The notes under the pieces: model-generated | Told to the model about the DNA's origin: nothing | Seen by the model: only the letters and a program-made list of their open reading frames with translations | Database searches by the model: none | In this document: in pieces, positions 44,501 through 54,853 of the stretch | Position numbering within the stretch: position 1 is the stretch's first letter | How the letters are laid out: each line of letters begins with the position of its first letter | Position numbers and translations under genes: made by a program | Origin: Cerrena zonata | Lineage: Eukaryota > Basidiomycota > Agaricomycetes > Polyporales > Cerrenaceae | Direction: 5' to 3' | Length of the DNA: 64,000 nt | Assembly: GCA_038087015.1 (NCBI GenBank) | Contig: JASBNA010000015.1 | Location: 434,001-498,000, forward strand

Positions 44501-44899
44501 ATGATTTTGCCACAAGCCTTTATCATTTTGGTCTCTTTAGTCTTTATTAATGCCCAGTGTTTTTTGAGGTTTTTCGAACAATTGGGAGTCATAGCTGGTG
44601 GGTCAACTACAAATTTAATGGCTACCGATTTGCAACTTAAGGACGGCGACAAAATTCTCTGGTCACGGGACTGCAATTCGTGTCACTCTTTAATAAGTGG
44701 TCAAAGTATTGGAATAAAAGGTGGGTTTGACGAATCAAAAGATCAGGGCTTTTGGAGTGGTCAGGAATCTGATTGCAAATTTCACCACGGGAGTGGTGAT
44801 GGTAAATGGTATACGGGAAAATCTAAACATAAAGAAGAAGGTAGCCCAAACTCGGTTAATGAATTTTACGTATGTTATGTTGATATCCCATGTCCATGA
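44501..44899 (+). CDS. Small secreted protein with six cysteines, unknown function
   Basis: The 132-residue product has a clear signal peptide (MILPQAFIILVSLVFINAQC; likely cleavage near residue 19). Six cysteines are at 20, 58, 61, 92, 125 and 131, enough for three disulfides if the first is in the mature chain. The mature part is rich in Gly, Ser, His and Lys and lacks a GPI signal or Kex2 (KR) site. Length, composition and the signal peptide argue for a real gene even though it is alone in a gene desert. I do not recognise the family. Secreted wall or interaction proteins of this kind are often species-specific. Confidence 0.6.
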   Translation: MILPQAFIILVSLVFINAQCFLRFFEQLGVIAGGSTTNLMATDLQLKDGDKILWSRDCNSCHSLISGQSIGIKGGFDESKDQGFWSGQESDCKFHHGSGDGKWYTGKSKHKEEGSPNSVNEFYVCYVDIPCP

Positions 44900-45249
44900 G
44901 CCTTGCTTAAACGGTCTTACTCTACTTTCAACATGAACGCTTAGTACCATCTATACGTTAAATAGTAACCTCTTGTTTTCTTTCACTTCTAACTACTTAG
45001 CAAAAGTTTTCTAATATATTCTTTATCAATAAAATCGAATATCTTTATTAAAGCAGCACTCTATGGCGTATTACTGGTATTAATTGAGCACAACCGTAGA
45101 CCATATATTTGGTGCACGGGTGTGTGATGTATTTTTTCTCTTTTTTTTTTTTTTATCGTCTTCGAGATGAGACTGAAAAATTAGATGAAGAGCTGATTCA
45201 ATGTCAAGCTGCAAATCACCATCTTACACACATAACATATATATAGACA
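44900..45249. promoter_or_regulatory. UTP15 promoter with PAC/RRPE-like boxes
   Basis: GAGATGAG (45164-45171, PAC-like) and TGAAAAATT (45174-45182, RRPE) lie adjacent, about 70-85 bases upstream of the UTP15 ATG. These elements coordinate ribosome-biogenesis genes. An upstream T-rich tract precedes them. Confidence 0.6.
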
Positions 45250-46746
45250 ATGTCATCCACAAGAGGGAAGGTAGTTCAAGTGAGGAACCCCACCTTGCCT
45301 AATCAGACAAGTCCGGAACAAAGATACTGGAAAGGATTTGTTAACCCACAACTAATAAAAGAAAATCATCCTATAACTCATATTCATTTTAATCCAGTTG
45401 CCCCTCATGATTATGCCGTTACTTCATCTACTAGAATTCAAGTATTCTCATCCAAAACTAGGCAAGTCACTAAAACTTTCTCAAGATTTAAAGATACTGT
45501 TTACTCGGGTGAATACAGATACGATGGGAAATTACTTGTTGCTACTGATGCTTCAGGTTTAGTATCAATTTTTGATAGTTATCAAAGAAATTTACTAGTA
45601 AGTTTACAACCTTCGGGACATCCCACTCATGTGGCAAAATTCCACCTGACCGTTGGTAATCAATTAATCACTGGTTCAGATGACAGAGTTGTTCGTTTAT
45701 ATGATATTTCACAAACTACCAAAGGTCCAATAGTTGAATTCAATGATTCATATCACGGTGATTATATAAGAAGTGCAAATTTTATACCTGGAAATCCAAA
45801 TTTAATAACCACTGGTTGTTACGATGGGAAAGTCCGCATATTTGATACAAGACAACAATCCATTGTTGCCAAATTTAATCAAGGTAATCCAATTGAAGAT
45901 GTTTTAGCATTATCTCCAACCACTTTGGTCAGTGCAGGTGGGCCTCAAGTTAAGGTTTGGGATTTATCAAGAGGTTCTCAAATTCACGAATTAAACAACT
46001 TCACTAAAACCGTTACATCATTACATGATTCCGGTGAGCGTGGTTTAATGGTTGGTTCATTAGATGGACATGTTAAAATGTTTGATTATACTTCTGCTAA
46101 CTGGGAAGTCAAATTCGGTTGGAAATTTGGTAGTGGAGGAGTTTTGAGTTGTGCAGTTTCTCCAAATCATAAGCATTTCGTAACTGGTTTAACTACTGGT
46201 TTGTTATCAGTTCGTACTAGAAAGACTGAACCAAAAGTTGAACAAGGGGTTAAACAAACTAAAACCAATGCATACAGTAGAATGATGAGAGGTTCTGATT
46301 ATTTAGGTGAAGAAGAACATCGTATAATTCAAACCGCAACCACTCAAACAAAAAAGTTAAAACAATTCGAAAGACACTTGAATGCTTTTAAATGGTCTTC
46401 TGCTTTAGATAGTGGATTCGCTCATGGTGTTACAAAAGACATTACTATAACCGTTATGAATGAATTAAAGAAAAGAGGTAAAATTAGAGTAGCATTATAT
46501 GGAAGAGATGAAATCTCTCTTTTGCCAATTTTACAATGGTGCGTTAAGAATTTAGATGATGTCAAGTCTTTCAATATAATTTGTGATTATATTGGTGTCA
46601 TACTAGAAATGTATGGCTCATTGATTGATCAAAGTGTGGTCTTGGAAGAAATTTTTACTAATTTATCAAGAAAGATTAATACCGAAATCAAAAAATGTAA
46701 AGAAGCTAATGAAATTGGTGGTATGTTGGAATTATTGACTGTATAA
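45250..46746 (+). CDS. UTP15: U3 snoRNP-associated WD-repeat protein Utp15
   Basis: Component of the t-UTP subcomplex of the small-subunit processome, needed for 18S rRNA synthesis and rDNA transcription. It is 498 residues: an N-terminal WD40 propeller of about 330 residues (TGSDDRVVRLYD, TGCYDGKVRIFD, DGHVKMFDYT) and the C-terminal UTP15 helical domain (LNAFKWSSALDSGF, LPILQWCVKNLDDVK). Length and motifs match the family. The gene is convergent with the PHD-finger gene at 46782, with about 35 bases between stops. A CTG codon at 45646 (FHLTVGN) falls at a variable position. Confidence 0.93.
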   Translation: MSSTRGKVVQVRNPTLPNQTSPEQRYWKGFVNPQLIKENHPITHIHFNPVAPHDYAVTSSTRIQVFSSKTRQVTKTFSRFKDTVYSGEYRYDGKLLVATDASGLVSIFDSYQRNLLVSLQPSGHPTHVAKFHLTVGNQLITGSDDRVVRLYDISQTTKGPIVEFNDSYHGDYIRSANFIPGNPNLITTGCYDGKVRIFDTRQQSIVAKFNQGNPIEDVLALSPTTLVSAGGPQVKVWDLSRGSQIHELNNFTKTVTSLHDSGERGLMVGSLDGHVKMFDYTSANWEVKFGWKFGSGGVLSCAVSPNHKHFVTGLTTGLLSVRTRKTEPKVEQGVKQTKTNAYSRMMRGSDYLGEEEHRIIQTATTQTKKLKQFERHLNAFKWSSALDSGFAHGVTKDITITVMNELKKRGKIRVALYGRDEISLLPILQWCVKNLDDVKSFNIICDYIGVILEMYGSLIDQSVVLEEIFTNLSRKINTEIKKCKEANEIGGMLELLTV

Positions 46747-46781
46747 TCTATATATATATTTATAATAAATAATATTGTACA

Positions 46782-47873
46782 TTAATAAGAACCTTTGTTC
46801 TTCTTTCTTTTCCTTCTTTTTCTCTGTTTTTCCGATGCAATTTCCTTACATTTATCAGAGCAAAACCATTTATTACCACCTTTGGTATATTTCATTGCTT
46901 CAACCCTATTGAAAAGTCCAACACATTTATAATGAAACCACTCACCATTAGGACATGCATCATTGTCACATGCAATCATACCCCCAAGAGATGGTTGGCG
47001 ACAGAAGCAGTAAGGTTTGTTATCCTCATCTTCAGCTGTTTCTGCTAGGTAAACTTCACTTTCTTGTTCTTTTGGCTCTATTTTCTTTCTGGTATGTTTG
47101 GATGTTGAAGCAACAGGTTTGTTCGCTTTGTAAGAACTCCTTCTTCTCTTAGGTTCCTCTAGTTGAACAATTTGTTGTTTAGAGTCTAATCTGGGTCTAC
47201 CTCTTGGTTTAGACTCTCCTTTCAACTTGTCACTTTCATTAGTTTTTGGTTTTACTATTCTGGGTCTTCCTCTAGATCTATTATTGATTTCAACTCTGGA
47301 TCTTCCCTTCAGTTTCAATTTCGTTTTATCCTTAGATAATCTTAATACCAATTTAATGCCACTGCTCGTTTCTTGATCGGTTAATTTCTGATTATTTGCA
47401 TTTACTGAGTCCATCTCATCTTGTTCTTTAAGTGCTTCCTTTTGAGATGTAAGGGGGTTTTTCTTATAATGTTCAATGAGCTGAGCTCGTAGTTTATCCT
47501 GATCTTCTGAATTTGCTGTTAAAACGCCCGAATTTTGGGCTAGATTTCGTAATTCATCAACTTCATCACTTAGTGTTATTTCATGCGTTATCAATTGGTT
47601 ATGCAAAGCCTTTGCTTCGGCAGTGGCCTCTAAGTTGAGGGATTGAATTTTCAGCTTGAGAAACTTGAGCTGGTTTATGATATTCTTCTTATCTATCAAT
47701 GGATCATGCTGTAGCTGTAATAATAAATCATGTAGCCTTTGTCGATGTCTATCAACTGCAATATTACATGCCTGTATTAGCCAAAGAGACCGTATTATGT
47801 CACAAGGTAGGTGGTCAACAGTGGAAATAAACGTATTATGAATCGAAGATGAATGTTGTATGACTGAACTCAT
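46782..47873 (-). CDS. YNG1: ING-family PHD-finger protein (Yng1-like)
   Basis: The 363-residue protein has an N-terminal ING helical region ([20 protein letters not shown]) and a C-terminal PHD finger ([21 protein letters not shown], then WFHYKCVGL and [11 protein letters not shown]) that should read H3K4me3. The tail [17 protein letters not shown] resembles the polybasic end of S. cerevisiae Yng1 (NuA3 acetyltransferase subunit). The PHD finger carries an insert of about ten residues ([13 protein letters not shown]). AT-hook-like GRPR motifs (RGRPRI and RGRPRL) occur twice at about residues 200-230. The ATG at 47873 is chosen; the frame extends further only through non-ATG codons. Pho23 or Yng2 remain possible. 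Confidence 0.75.
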   Translation of the reverse strand: MSSVIQHSSSIHNTFISTVDHLPCDIIRSLWLIQACNIAVDRHRQRLHDLLLQLQHDPLIDKKNIINQLKFLKLKIQSLNLEATAEAKALHNQLITHEITLSDEVDELRNLAQNSGVLTANSEDQDKLRAQLIEHYKKNPLTSQKEALKEQDEMDSVNANNQKLTDQETSSGIKLVLRLSKDKTKLKLKGRSRVEINNRSRGRPRIVKPKTNESDKLKGESKPRGRPRLDSKQQIVQLEEPKRRRSSYKANKPVASTSKHTRKKIEPKEQESEVYLAETAEDEDNKPYCFCRQPSLGGMIACDNDACPNGEWFHYKCVGLFNRVEAMKYTKGGNKWFCSDKCKEIASEKQRKRRKRKKNKGSY

Positions 47874-48127
47874 AAGATTATTAATAATAAACTTCAATTG
47901 GTTAACCTGGGCTTGTTTATAAATGACTTACCAGATCTTATTTTCACTCAGTATCAACACACCCGTACACCGCAGATCCGAAAACTATTCAAAAGCTACA
48001 ATGAAAATTTTTTTACTAAGATGCCCCTTTATTAAATAATCTAAACTAAATAACTACAGAGCCCCTTATACTTTAAAAATAGATATAGAAAAGATAAAAT
48101 TAAAACCAACTAAAAGTCAGGACTAAT

Positions 48128-49297
48128 TTAGTTTTCTAAGTCTTTCTTTAAAGTACCCATGAAAGCGTGTTTTTCAGCTGGGGTTTGGAATCTACCTTTA
48201 CCGAATTTAGAGGCGGTATCGATCCATTTCAAGTTAACCTTTTCGGTAGCTCTTCTAGAGGTGTCAACGTATAAGGATTTTCTTAAAGTAACAACTCTCT
48301 TTTTGGTACCTGGGATAGAACCTTTAACCATAACGAAATCGTTTTTAACGTTACCGTATCTAACGAAACCACCCATTGGGTTAATAGTTTTCTTGGTTCT
48401 GTCGAATTCAGTAGCACCATTAGCTTCATCAGCACCGGAACCAACTCTGTAAACTTTGTGGTTGATAGAGGTTCTGTGGTGGTAACCGTTTTGACCAGCT
48501 CTGGCAACGGTCCACATAACATTAGCTGGATGCCAGGCACCAATACAAGCAACCTTTCTTAAACCTCTGTGGGTTTTTCTTGGTAATTTTTTGGTACCCC
48601 ATCTGTGGGTAACACCTTCGAAACCGTGACCTTTAGTAACAGCAATAACATCAATCATTTCATCTTGTTCGAAAACAGAATCAACAGTGACGGTTTTTTC
48701 AAAGTGTTCTTTAGCCCAGTCGACTTTATCAGAGATAGAACCACCATTAACTTGGATTTCAGCTAAGTGAGCTTTCTTTTGAGATAATGGAGTCTTTTTG
48801 ATTTGAGTGTGAGCTAAGACTCTAACAACAGTAGCGTATTTCTTAATTCTAGCTAATTCACGTTCAATTTGGGCACCATCTTGAGCGTATTTAGCAGAGT
48901 ATTTGGTGAAAGCCTTCTTTTTAGATTTGTACCAGTTTTTGTAGAATCTTCTCTTGATTTCTTCAGACAAGTGTTCAGCCCAAACGGTAGTTAAAGATCT
49001 TAAACCTCTTGGGGTTTCAACGTAACCAACAACACCAACAACAACTAATGGTGGAGTGTCAACAACAGTAGCAGCTTCAACGATTTCACGCTTGTGCATT
49101 TTAGAACCTGGACGGTCTAAGTCTCTAACGATGGTGGTCATACCAGCTTTGTAACCTAAGAAAGCAGTTAAAGCAACTGGTTTAGATTTGACATCTTTTG
49201 GGAAAGACTTAACTCTACCTCTTTGTTTGGCAGCTCTCTTTCTTGGTAAGAAACCCAAGGAACCGTGACGTGGTGCTTCGTATTTTCTGTGAGACAT
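48128..49297 (-). CDS. RPL3: 60S ribosomal protein uL3
   Basis: The 389-residue product is nearly identical in layout to yeast Rpl3: [20 protein letters not shown] at the start, [27 protein letters not shown] around residue 240, and the end LKKDLEN. It binds the peptidyl-transferase centre and is methylated on a conserved His. Codon use is the most biased in the window, as expected for a ribosomal protein. There is no intron. The promoter carries inverted RRPE elements. Confidence 0.99.
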   Translation of the reverse strand: MSHRKYEAPRHGSLGFLPRKRAAKQRGRVKSFPKDVKSKPVALTAFLGYKAGMTTIVRDLDRPGSKMHKREIVEAATVVDTPPLVVVGVVGYVETPRGLRSLTTVWAEHLSEEIKRRFYKNWYKSKKKAFTKYSAKYAQDGAQIERELARIKKYATVVRVLAHTQIKKTPLSQKKAHLAEIQVNGGSISDKVDWAKEHFEKTVTVDSVFEQDEMIDVIAVTKGHGFEGVTHRWGTKKLPRKTHRGLRKVACIGAWHPANVMWTVARAGQNGYHHRTSINHKVYRVGSGADEANGATEFDRTKKTINPMGGFVRYGNVKNDFVMVKGSIPGTKKRVVTLRKSLYVDTSRRATEKVNLKWIDTASKFGKGRFQTPAEKHAFMGTLKKDLEN

Positions 49298-50691
49298 TTC
49301 TTGATTAAAATGTTATTAACAACTAAAGAAAGAAAAGAAGAAGAAGGAGTTTTAGTTGTGAAAAATTTTTCTTTTAAACTCAAAGGAACCTTTGAGAATT
49401 GTGAGAAGACAAAAAAATTTTTCAGTGAAGAAGTCGTGCGTGCGACAAGATACTGGGAAAAAATTTGGGAGGCGGACGTGTTCTCTGAATTACTCGCGAG
49501 TCCACAAAATACTCTTGGTGTAAGGGTCTATGACATTTTAGACTTATCTGGTCTTGGTTGCAAACTCTGAAGGATGGGTATATTCGACTGGAACGGTCCG
49601 TGTAATCAGCATCGAGCAAGGGTTTGATTGGAAAAGCAAACAGAGTAAACAAAATAATGGGAAAGAACAGGAGTGAACCTTTATAAGACCTGTGGGGTTA
49701 CGAAATGCTAGGTAGGGGTTAGCAGATGGGTTGGGATTGTTGAAAGTACGTTATAATTAGAGCAATGCATTAGTTAACGGTGGAAAGAGGAGTTTTCATT
49801 CTCGGATAGACAACGGGAAGGTAGCTAAGGTAGTTCCAGCTGCCCGAGAATTGGTGAAAAAGCGGAATAAATCCTTAGGCAACAAAAAAGGCTTACACGG
49901 AGTCGGATAACAAAAGAGCCTGTGGAGTCTTATAGAGAAAGGATCAATTATTTTGGAGAACGTTCGTATTCGACTTTGTAAAATGAAGATTAAAGCAAAA
50001 TTTAACGAAATTTAGCAAAAAAATGTATTTTTTGCCAAAAAACTCGTAAGCTTTGTACTTATGTATTGATAATCACTGAAGAATTTTCAGGAACAATAGT
50101 GAAATTGCAACAATCCTTTTTTTTTTCAAAAAAAAATCATAGCGCTATAACCGATGCATAATGATGACCGTAATGCTCATTAAGTGAGATAGTCTATAGT
50201 TATTTACAGTAGTTTACAGATGTTTACACAGTATACGTTATCAGCTAACTTGCGGAATTCCACGACCAGAGCTGAGCCCATAAACTGCTTGAATACGAAA
50301 TGTTTGGAAAAAGCACAGTGAAAAGCAAGCCCCTTATTGTATATGCTGTACTTGGAATTAAGCTGCTGGAGTAATGGAATTAAGCTGCTGCTTGGAGAGA
50401 TATGCTTTAATAGGAGTAAGGATTCGCAATTGATTTGCAATATTTTTTCTAATGCTGCAAAAATAGCTAAATGTAATTTTGACTACATGAATATCAATGG
50501 GAAATCGCCGGAATGTATTTGAAATAAAGGGAGAAACGGGCCAAGAGCCAGAACTGAAGGGAAAGCTAATTCTAAAACAACAAAACAGAATGGAAGGAAG
50601 AAGGTATACGAGAGAAGGAAATAATAATGACAAATAAACGAAAACAAAAAAAAAAAAAAAAAAAAAACTAAAGAGTTCAATAAAGCATTTT
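49298..50691. other. Intergenic region upstream of RPL3
   Basis: About 1.4 kb. The RPL3-proximal part has RRPE boxes (49359-49370 and about 49416-49428). The remainder holds only short frames without coding character and a poly-A tract near 50648-50666, close to the end of the AT-hook gene. No tRNA or snoRNA could be supported. Confidence 0.5.
49359..49428. promoter_or_regulatory. Inverted RRPE-type boxes in RPL3 promoter
   Basis: TGAAAAATTTTT at 49359-49370 matches the ribosomal RNA processing element, and its reverse (AAAAATTTTTCA) follows at about 49416-49428. Both lie 60-130 bases before the RPL3 start codon. Confidence 0.55.
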
Positions 50692-52085
50692 CTATTTTCT
50701 TTTAATATGAATGATTTTTTTCAAAGCCGATTTTGCATCACCATTTTCGTCATTTGAGTTGCTTGTAGAGGTGTTAACTTCTTCATCGGATATTTTTGAA
50801 TCTTTTATGGAGGAATCATGGGTTAGACTCATTAATTCATTCATGTTAATGGTGTTATTAATGGGAGAGTTATTTTGATTCATAAAGAAATCTTGATTGG
50901 ATAAGAATTGTTGATTATTGGAAGAAATCTTCAGTTGAGGAGAATTAATATTCATCATTGAATACATCATTGAATTGAATTGAGGGGTTAAGTTGAAGGA
51001 TAAGTTATTTGATAAGAAATTAGAAGAAGGAGTTAAACCAGTTGAGGAATAAAGATAATTTTCTTTAATTTTTGGAGTTTGAGGTAATTGGGGTAAGATT
51101 GATGATTTATTATTTAATTTATCAAGTGGAGATGAATCATGTTCATTGATGGAGTTTAAATTTGGCGCATAAACATTTGAAGTATTAATTCCGGTGAAAT
51201 CTGAATTATGTCTTCTTAGTAAGTTTGGCCCAGTTGAAGTATCAGTAGATGTAGATGGCGGGTTTGTTGTAGCTGGTCCCGATAAATTGGTTTCACTCAG
51301 GGATCGTTTAAATAGATCATTTGATAAAACCGCTTTACCAGAATCATCAACGGTTAATTTCAATTGAAATCCGTTATCCTTCTTTTCAGTTTTTGGATCA
51401 GTTTTTTGATCAATTTTTTCATCAATTTTTTGATCAATTTTTTCTTTGGAAGCTATTGAAACCGGAGGTAACAAGTTTTTATCAAACTCGTTTGGAATTA
51501 GCATCGAAGGATTGAGCATTGGCTGAGAAGATGACCGGTTAAACTTTGGTGCTGGTGGTGCTGGATGGTGGTTAGTTTGATACTGGTGGTGGGGTACGGA
51601 TTGCAGCGACGGAGGAGTATTATATATATCTGAATGAGTGATATAGGAGATATTATCCAAAGTTTTTGAATTGATATGATGATTGAAAGGAGTATTGTGA
51701 TTGGTACTCGAGTAAGGAGTAACCAACTGATCATTTAGCTTATGTTTTTTGATGGAGAATCATTTGAAGGAGATATTAATCCAGTTTTTGATTTTGATCG
51801 TTTCTTCAGGGGTGAAGAAGATTTCAGCGGAGAACTCAATTTATTAGGAGACACCTTCAAAATTGAAGTATAGTAATCTGGATTTTTCCTTCTAGTGATT
51901 AAATTTGAGTTTGATTCTGCGGTAGGAGAACTATTTAATGGTGACGTATTAACATTAATATTCATCGTTGTAGTAATCCTAGTACTTAATGAATCAGCTT
52001 TAGGAGGTCTACCTCTCTTTCTCTTCATTGGAGGTGAAGTATTACTAAAATTAAAAGATGTTGTATTCTTTGAATTCGACGACAT
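50692..52085 (-). CDS. AT-hook regulatory protein, apparent one-base deletion
   Basis: The N-terminal part (MSSNSKNTTSFNF) has an AT-hook KRKRGRPPKAD near residue 21 and many SP/TP sites. It terminates at 51735 just after SPSKNIS. The remainder continues in another frame as KKHKLNDQLVTPYSS if the A6 run (51745-51750) is read as A7. The joined product would be about 464 residues. The C-terminal half has a conserved block DNGFQLKLTVDDSGKAVLS and a basic end KKIIHIKRK. It looks like a disordered cell-cycle or chromatin regulator, but I do not recognise the family with certainty. The gene shares a 1.4-kb divergent region with ERG24. Confidence 0.7.
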
Positions 52086-53118
52086 CTTAAATGTTCACTA
52101 GATGGGTTTATGATAATGTTTGACATGTGGAACAAGTCAAACAGAGATAAATAAAGAAAAAAGACAAAGTAATATCGGATAAAAGAGCGTAAATGAATAA
52201 TTAAATGAAAATTTCTGAAACACCCTAACTATGGAATTTTCAATATTAATATACCGAATATTATCATTAAATAAATAAATAATAAGGCAATAAACAACTT
52301 ACTATGTAAATAACGTCTCCTTTCACTAGTTGAACATCCAACTTGCAATCTGTAAATACAACATGTAAATGGCTGGGTCCCCCTTCACCCTTCATTTTTC
52401 TATTCATGCCATTTAGTACCCTTCACTTGTTGGAAAAGGTACGCGTACAATGGTCTTTACCCAATCGAGTTAAATTACCAGCAGATTAGCCCCCTTTTAA
52501 CCACAAAAAGTATTCATTTACATGTTCATATGCTTGAACACTACATAACACCCTTACTTAACCTACGTATTCGATGAGGTTTAGTGGGTTGCTATTTCAG
52601 ATCTACCGGTGCACTGAAAAAGAAAGAAGCGTATCTTTGTATTTGATTCGAGATTTGATGTACAACCGAAAATTTATTCAAGTTGGAAAAGTGATAAAAG
52701 TGCCGTTTCTTTATCTATTTGAGCCATAAAAAAGGGTATTGTAATGCAGGTAAGATATCTTAAGCAAGGGCAAGGTATATGTAGTGGGTGAAGCTGAGGA
52801 GTTCATCGATGATCTTCAATTTCCTATTATCTATTATTATTTGGGCTTTTCATAATGACATAACATTGAGTACTTTTTCGTATTGCAAGATACTCATTGT
52901 ATAGCCACAAGTCTATTGTGAGTTGCTTCATGTTGGACGTAAGCTACGGAAAAGGCACAAGTTGAAAAGGGTGTTATGAGGAGTGCCAACGGTTTGATGT
53001 AGTAGGTATTAAGTGTTGGATTAGTGAAGTATTAGTGAAGTATTACTCAAGTATCAACGAGAATTATCGATGATGTATTGAGAAATCAGTAATTATCAAG
53101 TATCAACTATTCAGTATT

Positions 53119-53202
53119 AATCAACCAGGTAATCAACCAGGTAATCAACCAGGTAATCAATCAGGTAATCAATAATCCAATCAATAATCCAATCAATAAT
53201 CA
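53119..53202. repeat. AATCAACCAGGT 12-bp minisatellite
   Basis: About seven tandem 12-bp units: four of AATCAACCAGGT type and three of AATCAATAATCC type, 270-350 bases upstream of ERG24. Confidence 0.85.
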
Positions 53203-53320
53203 GATAATCAATGATCAGGTATTGAATATTCATTTTTTATCCAGTATGTATATACGATTACACTGGTTCTACATCAGCTTGCTCCCCATACGGCCAACCT
53301 CAGGCTCCCCAGAAGCTGAA

Positions 53321-53369
53321 TCGTACGAATCGTATGAATCGTCATCGTATGAATCGTATAAATCGTATA
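53321..53369. promoter_or_regulatory. Array of sterol-regulatory-element-like 9-mers upstream of ERG24
   Basis: TCGTACG starts at 53321, TCGTATG at 53330 and 53345, TCGTCAT at 53339, and TCGTATA at 53354 and 53363. Apart from one 6-base step, copies are 9 bases apart (unit TCGTATGAA). TCGTATA is the Upc2/Ecm22 sterol-response core known from ERG promoters. The array lies 104-152 bases before the ERG24 ATG, close to a TATATAA. Confidence 0.7.
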
Positions 53370-53472
53370 ATTTTGCAGTTTTACTAACGCACTACGTTGG
53401 TTTGCGAAAGTCATCGTACTTATATAAACCCAATTGAAACAGCTCTTTCCCAATACCTTTCCAAAACCAAGA

Positions 53473-54798
53473 ATGTCCAAACTAAACCCTCTCACCACTC
53501 ATAGAGAGTTCTCTGGGTTGCCAGGTGCCATTTCCATCACGTTGTTTCTCCCGCTTGTTCTTGTTTTTTTCGCTTTAGTCACCAATGAAAATTATTCAAT
53601 CAAAGGCATAAATCTTCAATTACAGCCAATTTTAGACCAATTACCTTCCAACTTGGACCAATTGATGGACTTATGTTTCGATCGTGATTGCTGGATTGCG
53701 TATTTAGCATGGTTCTTCGGATTGGTCATAGTTGATCAAATTATCCCCGGTAAACAGTTACAAGGGATCGAATTACGCGATGGCTCTAAATTGAACTATA
53801 AAATTAACGGGAAATTAATGTCTTTGACTTTAATAGTTGTTTTGGTCAGTAGATTATGCACTTCCGATGATTACTACTTACCTGAATTGCAATTTTTATA
53901 CGATAATCAATTGAAATTAACCATTGTGATCACCATTTTTTCCTTTTTATTATCATTCTTCGTTTACTTTATTTCCTTCATTCCTTTATCTTATGAAAAT
54001 GGCTTGGGTACTAGAGAAAGAATATTATCAGTTAACGGGAATGCAAAAAATCCTATCTACGATTGGTTTATCGGAAGAGAATTAAATCCTAGAATAGGTA
54101 GTTGGGATATTAAGTTATTCTGTGAATTAAAACCAGGACTCTTATTATGGTTCTTGATTAATTTATCATGCATTCAACATCAGTATCAAATTCATGGTCA
54201 GGTTAGTGATTCTCTTGTTTTGGCAAATGTTTTACAAGCATTTTACTTATTTGATGGGGTTTTAAATGAAGAAGGTGTTTTATCAATGATCGACATCACT
54301 ACTGATGGTTTTGGGTTCATGTTATGCTTTGGTGATTTGGCTTGGGTTCCTTGGTCTTACTCTTTACAATCTCGTTACTTATCCTTGAGTGATAATTATT
54401 ATACTTTGGGTTACGTCAAATGTTCGCTTATCATTGGTACTAGTATTTTAGGTTATTATATTTTCAGTCAATCAAATAATCAAAAATCTGAATTTAAACA
54501 AGGCAAATTAAACCATTTGAAAAGCATTCCAACTAAAACCGGCTCAAAACTTTTATGTGATGGTTGGTGGAAATTATCTCAACATACTAATTATTTTGGT
54601 GACTGGTTAATTGGTTGGTCTTGGTGTTTACCTACTGGATTTCAAACTCCTTTAACCTATTTTTATGTGATTTACTTTGGTACCCTTTTAGTCCATAGAC
54701 AAAGAAGAGATGAAGCCAAATGTAGTGCCAAGTACGGCGATGCTTGGATCGAATACCAAAAACAAGTTCCTTATAAAATTATTCCTTACATTTACTAA
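53473..54798 (+). CDS. ERG24: Sterol C-14 reductase
   Basis: Ergosterol-pathway enzyme of the ER that reduces the C14-15 double bond formed by Erg11. It is 441 residues from MSKLNPLTTHREFSGLPGA. Signatures: LRDGSKLNYKINGKLMS, YDWFIGRELNPRIG, VLNEEGVLSMIDITTDGFGFML and LLCDGWWKLSQHTNYFGDWL with LLVHRQRRDEAKCSAKYG near the end. About eight transmembrane helices are visible. The start is set by the conserved N-terminal block. The sterol-element array upstream suggests induction when sterols run low. The end KIIPYIY matches S. cerevisiae Erg24 (KIIPYVY). Confidence 0.97.
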   Translation: MSKLNPLTTHREFSGLPGAISITLFLPLVLVFFALVTNENYSIKGINLQLQPILDQLPSNLDQLMDLCFDRDCWIAYLAWFFGLVIVDQIIPGKQLQGIELRDGSKLNYKINGKLMSLTLIVVLVSRLCTSDDYYLPELQFLYDNQLKLTIVITIFSFLLSFFVYFISFIPLSYENGLGTRERILSVNGNAKNPIYDWFIGRELNPRIGSWDIKLFCELKPGLLLWFLINLSCIQHQYQIHGQVSDSLVLANVLQAFYLFDGVLNEEGVLSMIDITTDGFGFMLCFGDLAWVPWSYSLQSRYLSLSDNYYTLGYVKCSLIIGTSILGYYIFSQSNNQKSEFKQGKLNHLKSIPTKTGSKLLCDGWWKLSQHTNYFGDWLIGWSWCLPTGFQTPLTYFYVIYFGTLLVHRQRRDEAKCSAKYGDAWIEYQKQVPYKIIPYIY

Positions 54799-54853
54799 TT
54801 TCTTATATATAGATAATATATATTCAATGTATTTTCAAAAATATTTTAACTAT

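Larger units (their letters stand above)
52086..53472. other. Divergent region AT-hook gene / ERG24
   Basis: It contains the AATCAACCAGGT minisatellite (53119-53202), the sterol-element array (53321-53369) and a TATATAA stretch at about 53420-53426. No gene seen. Confidence 0.55.

Noticed and set aside
50160..50200. Box C/D snoRNA candidate (ATGATGA)
   Set aside because: No matching CTGA boxes or terminal stem at suitable distance.
50204..50680. Overlapping small frames upstream of RPL3
   Set aside because: Phe-rich translations of T tracts on both strands; no coding support.
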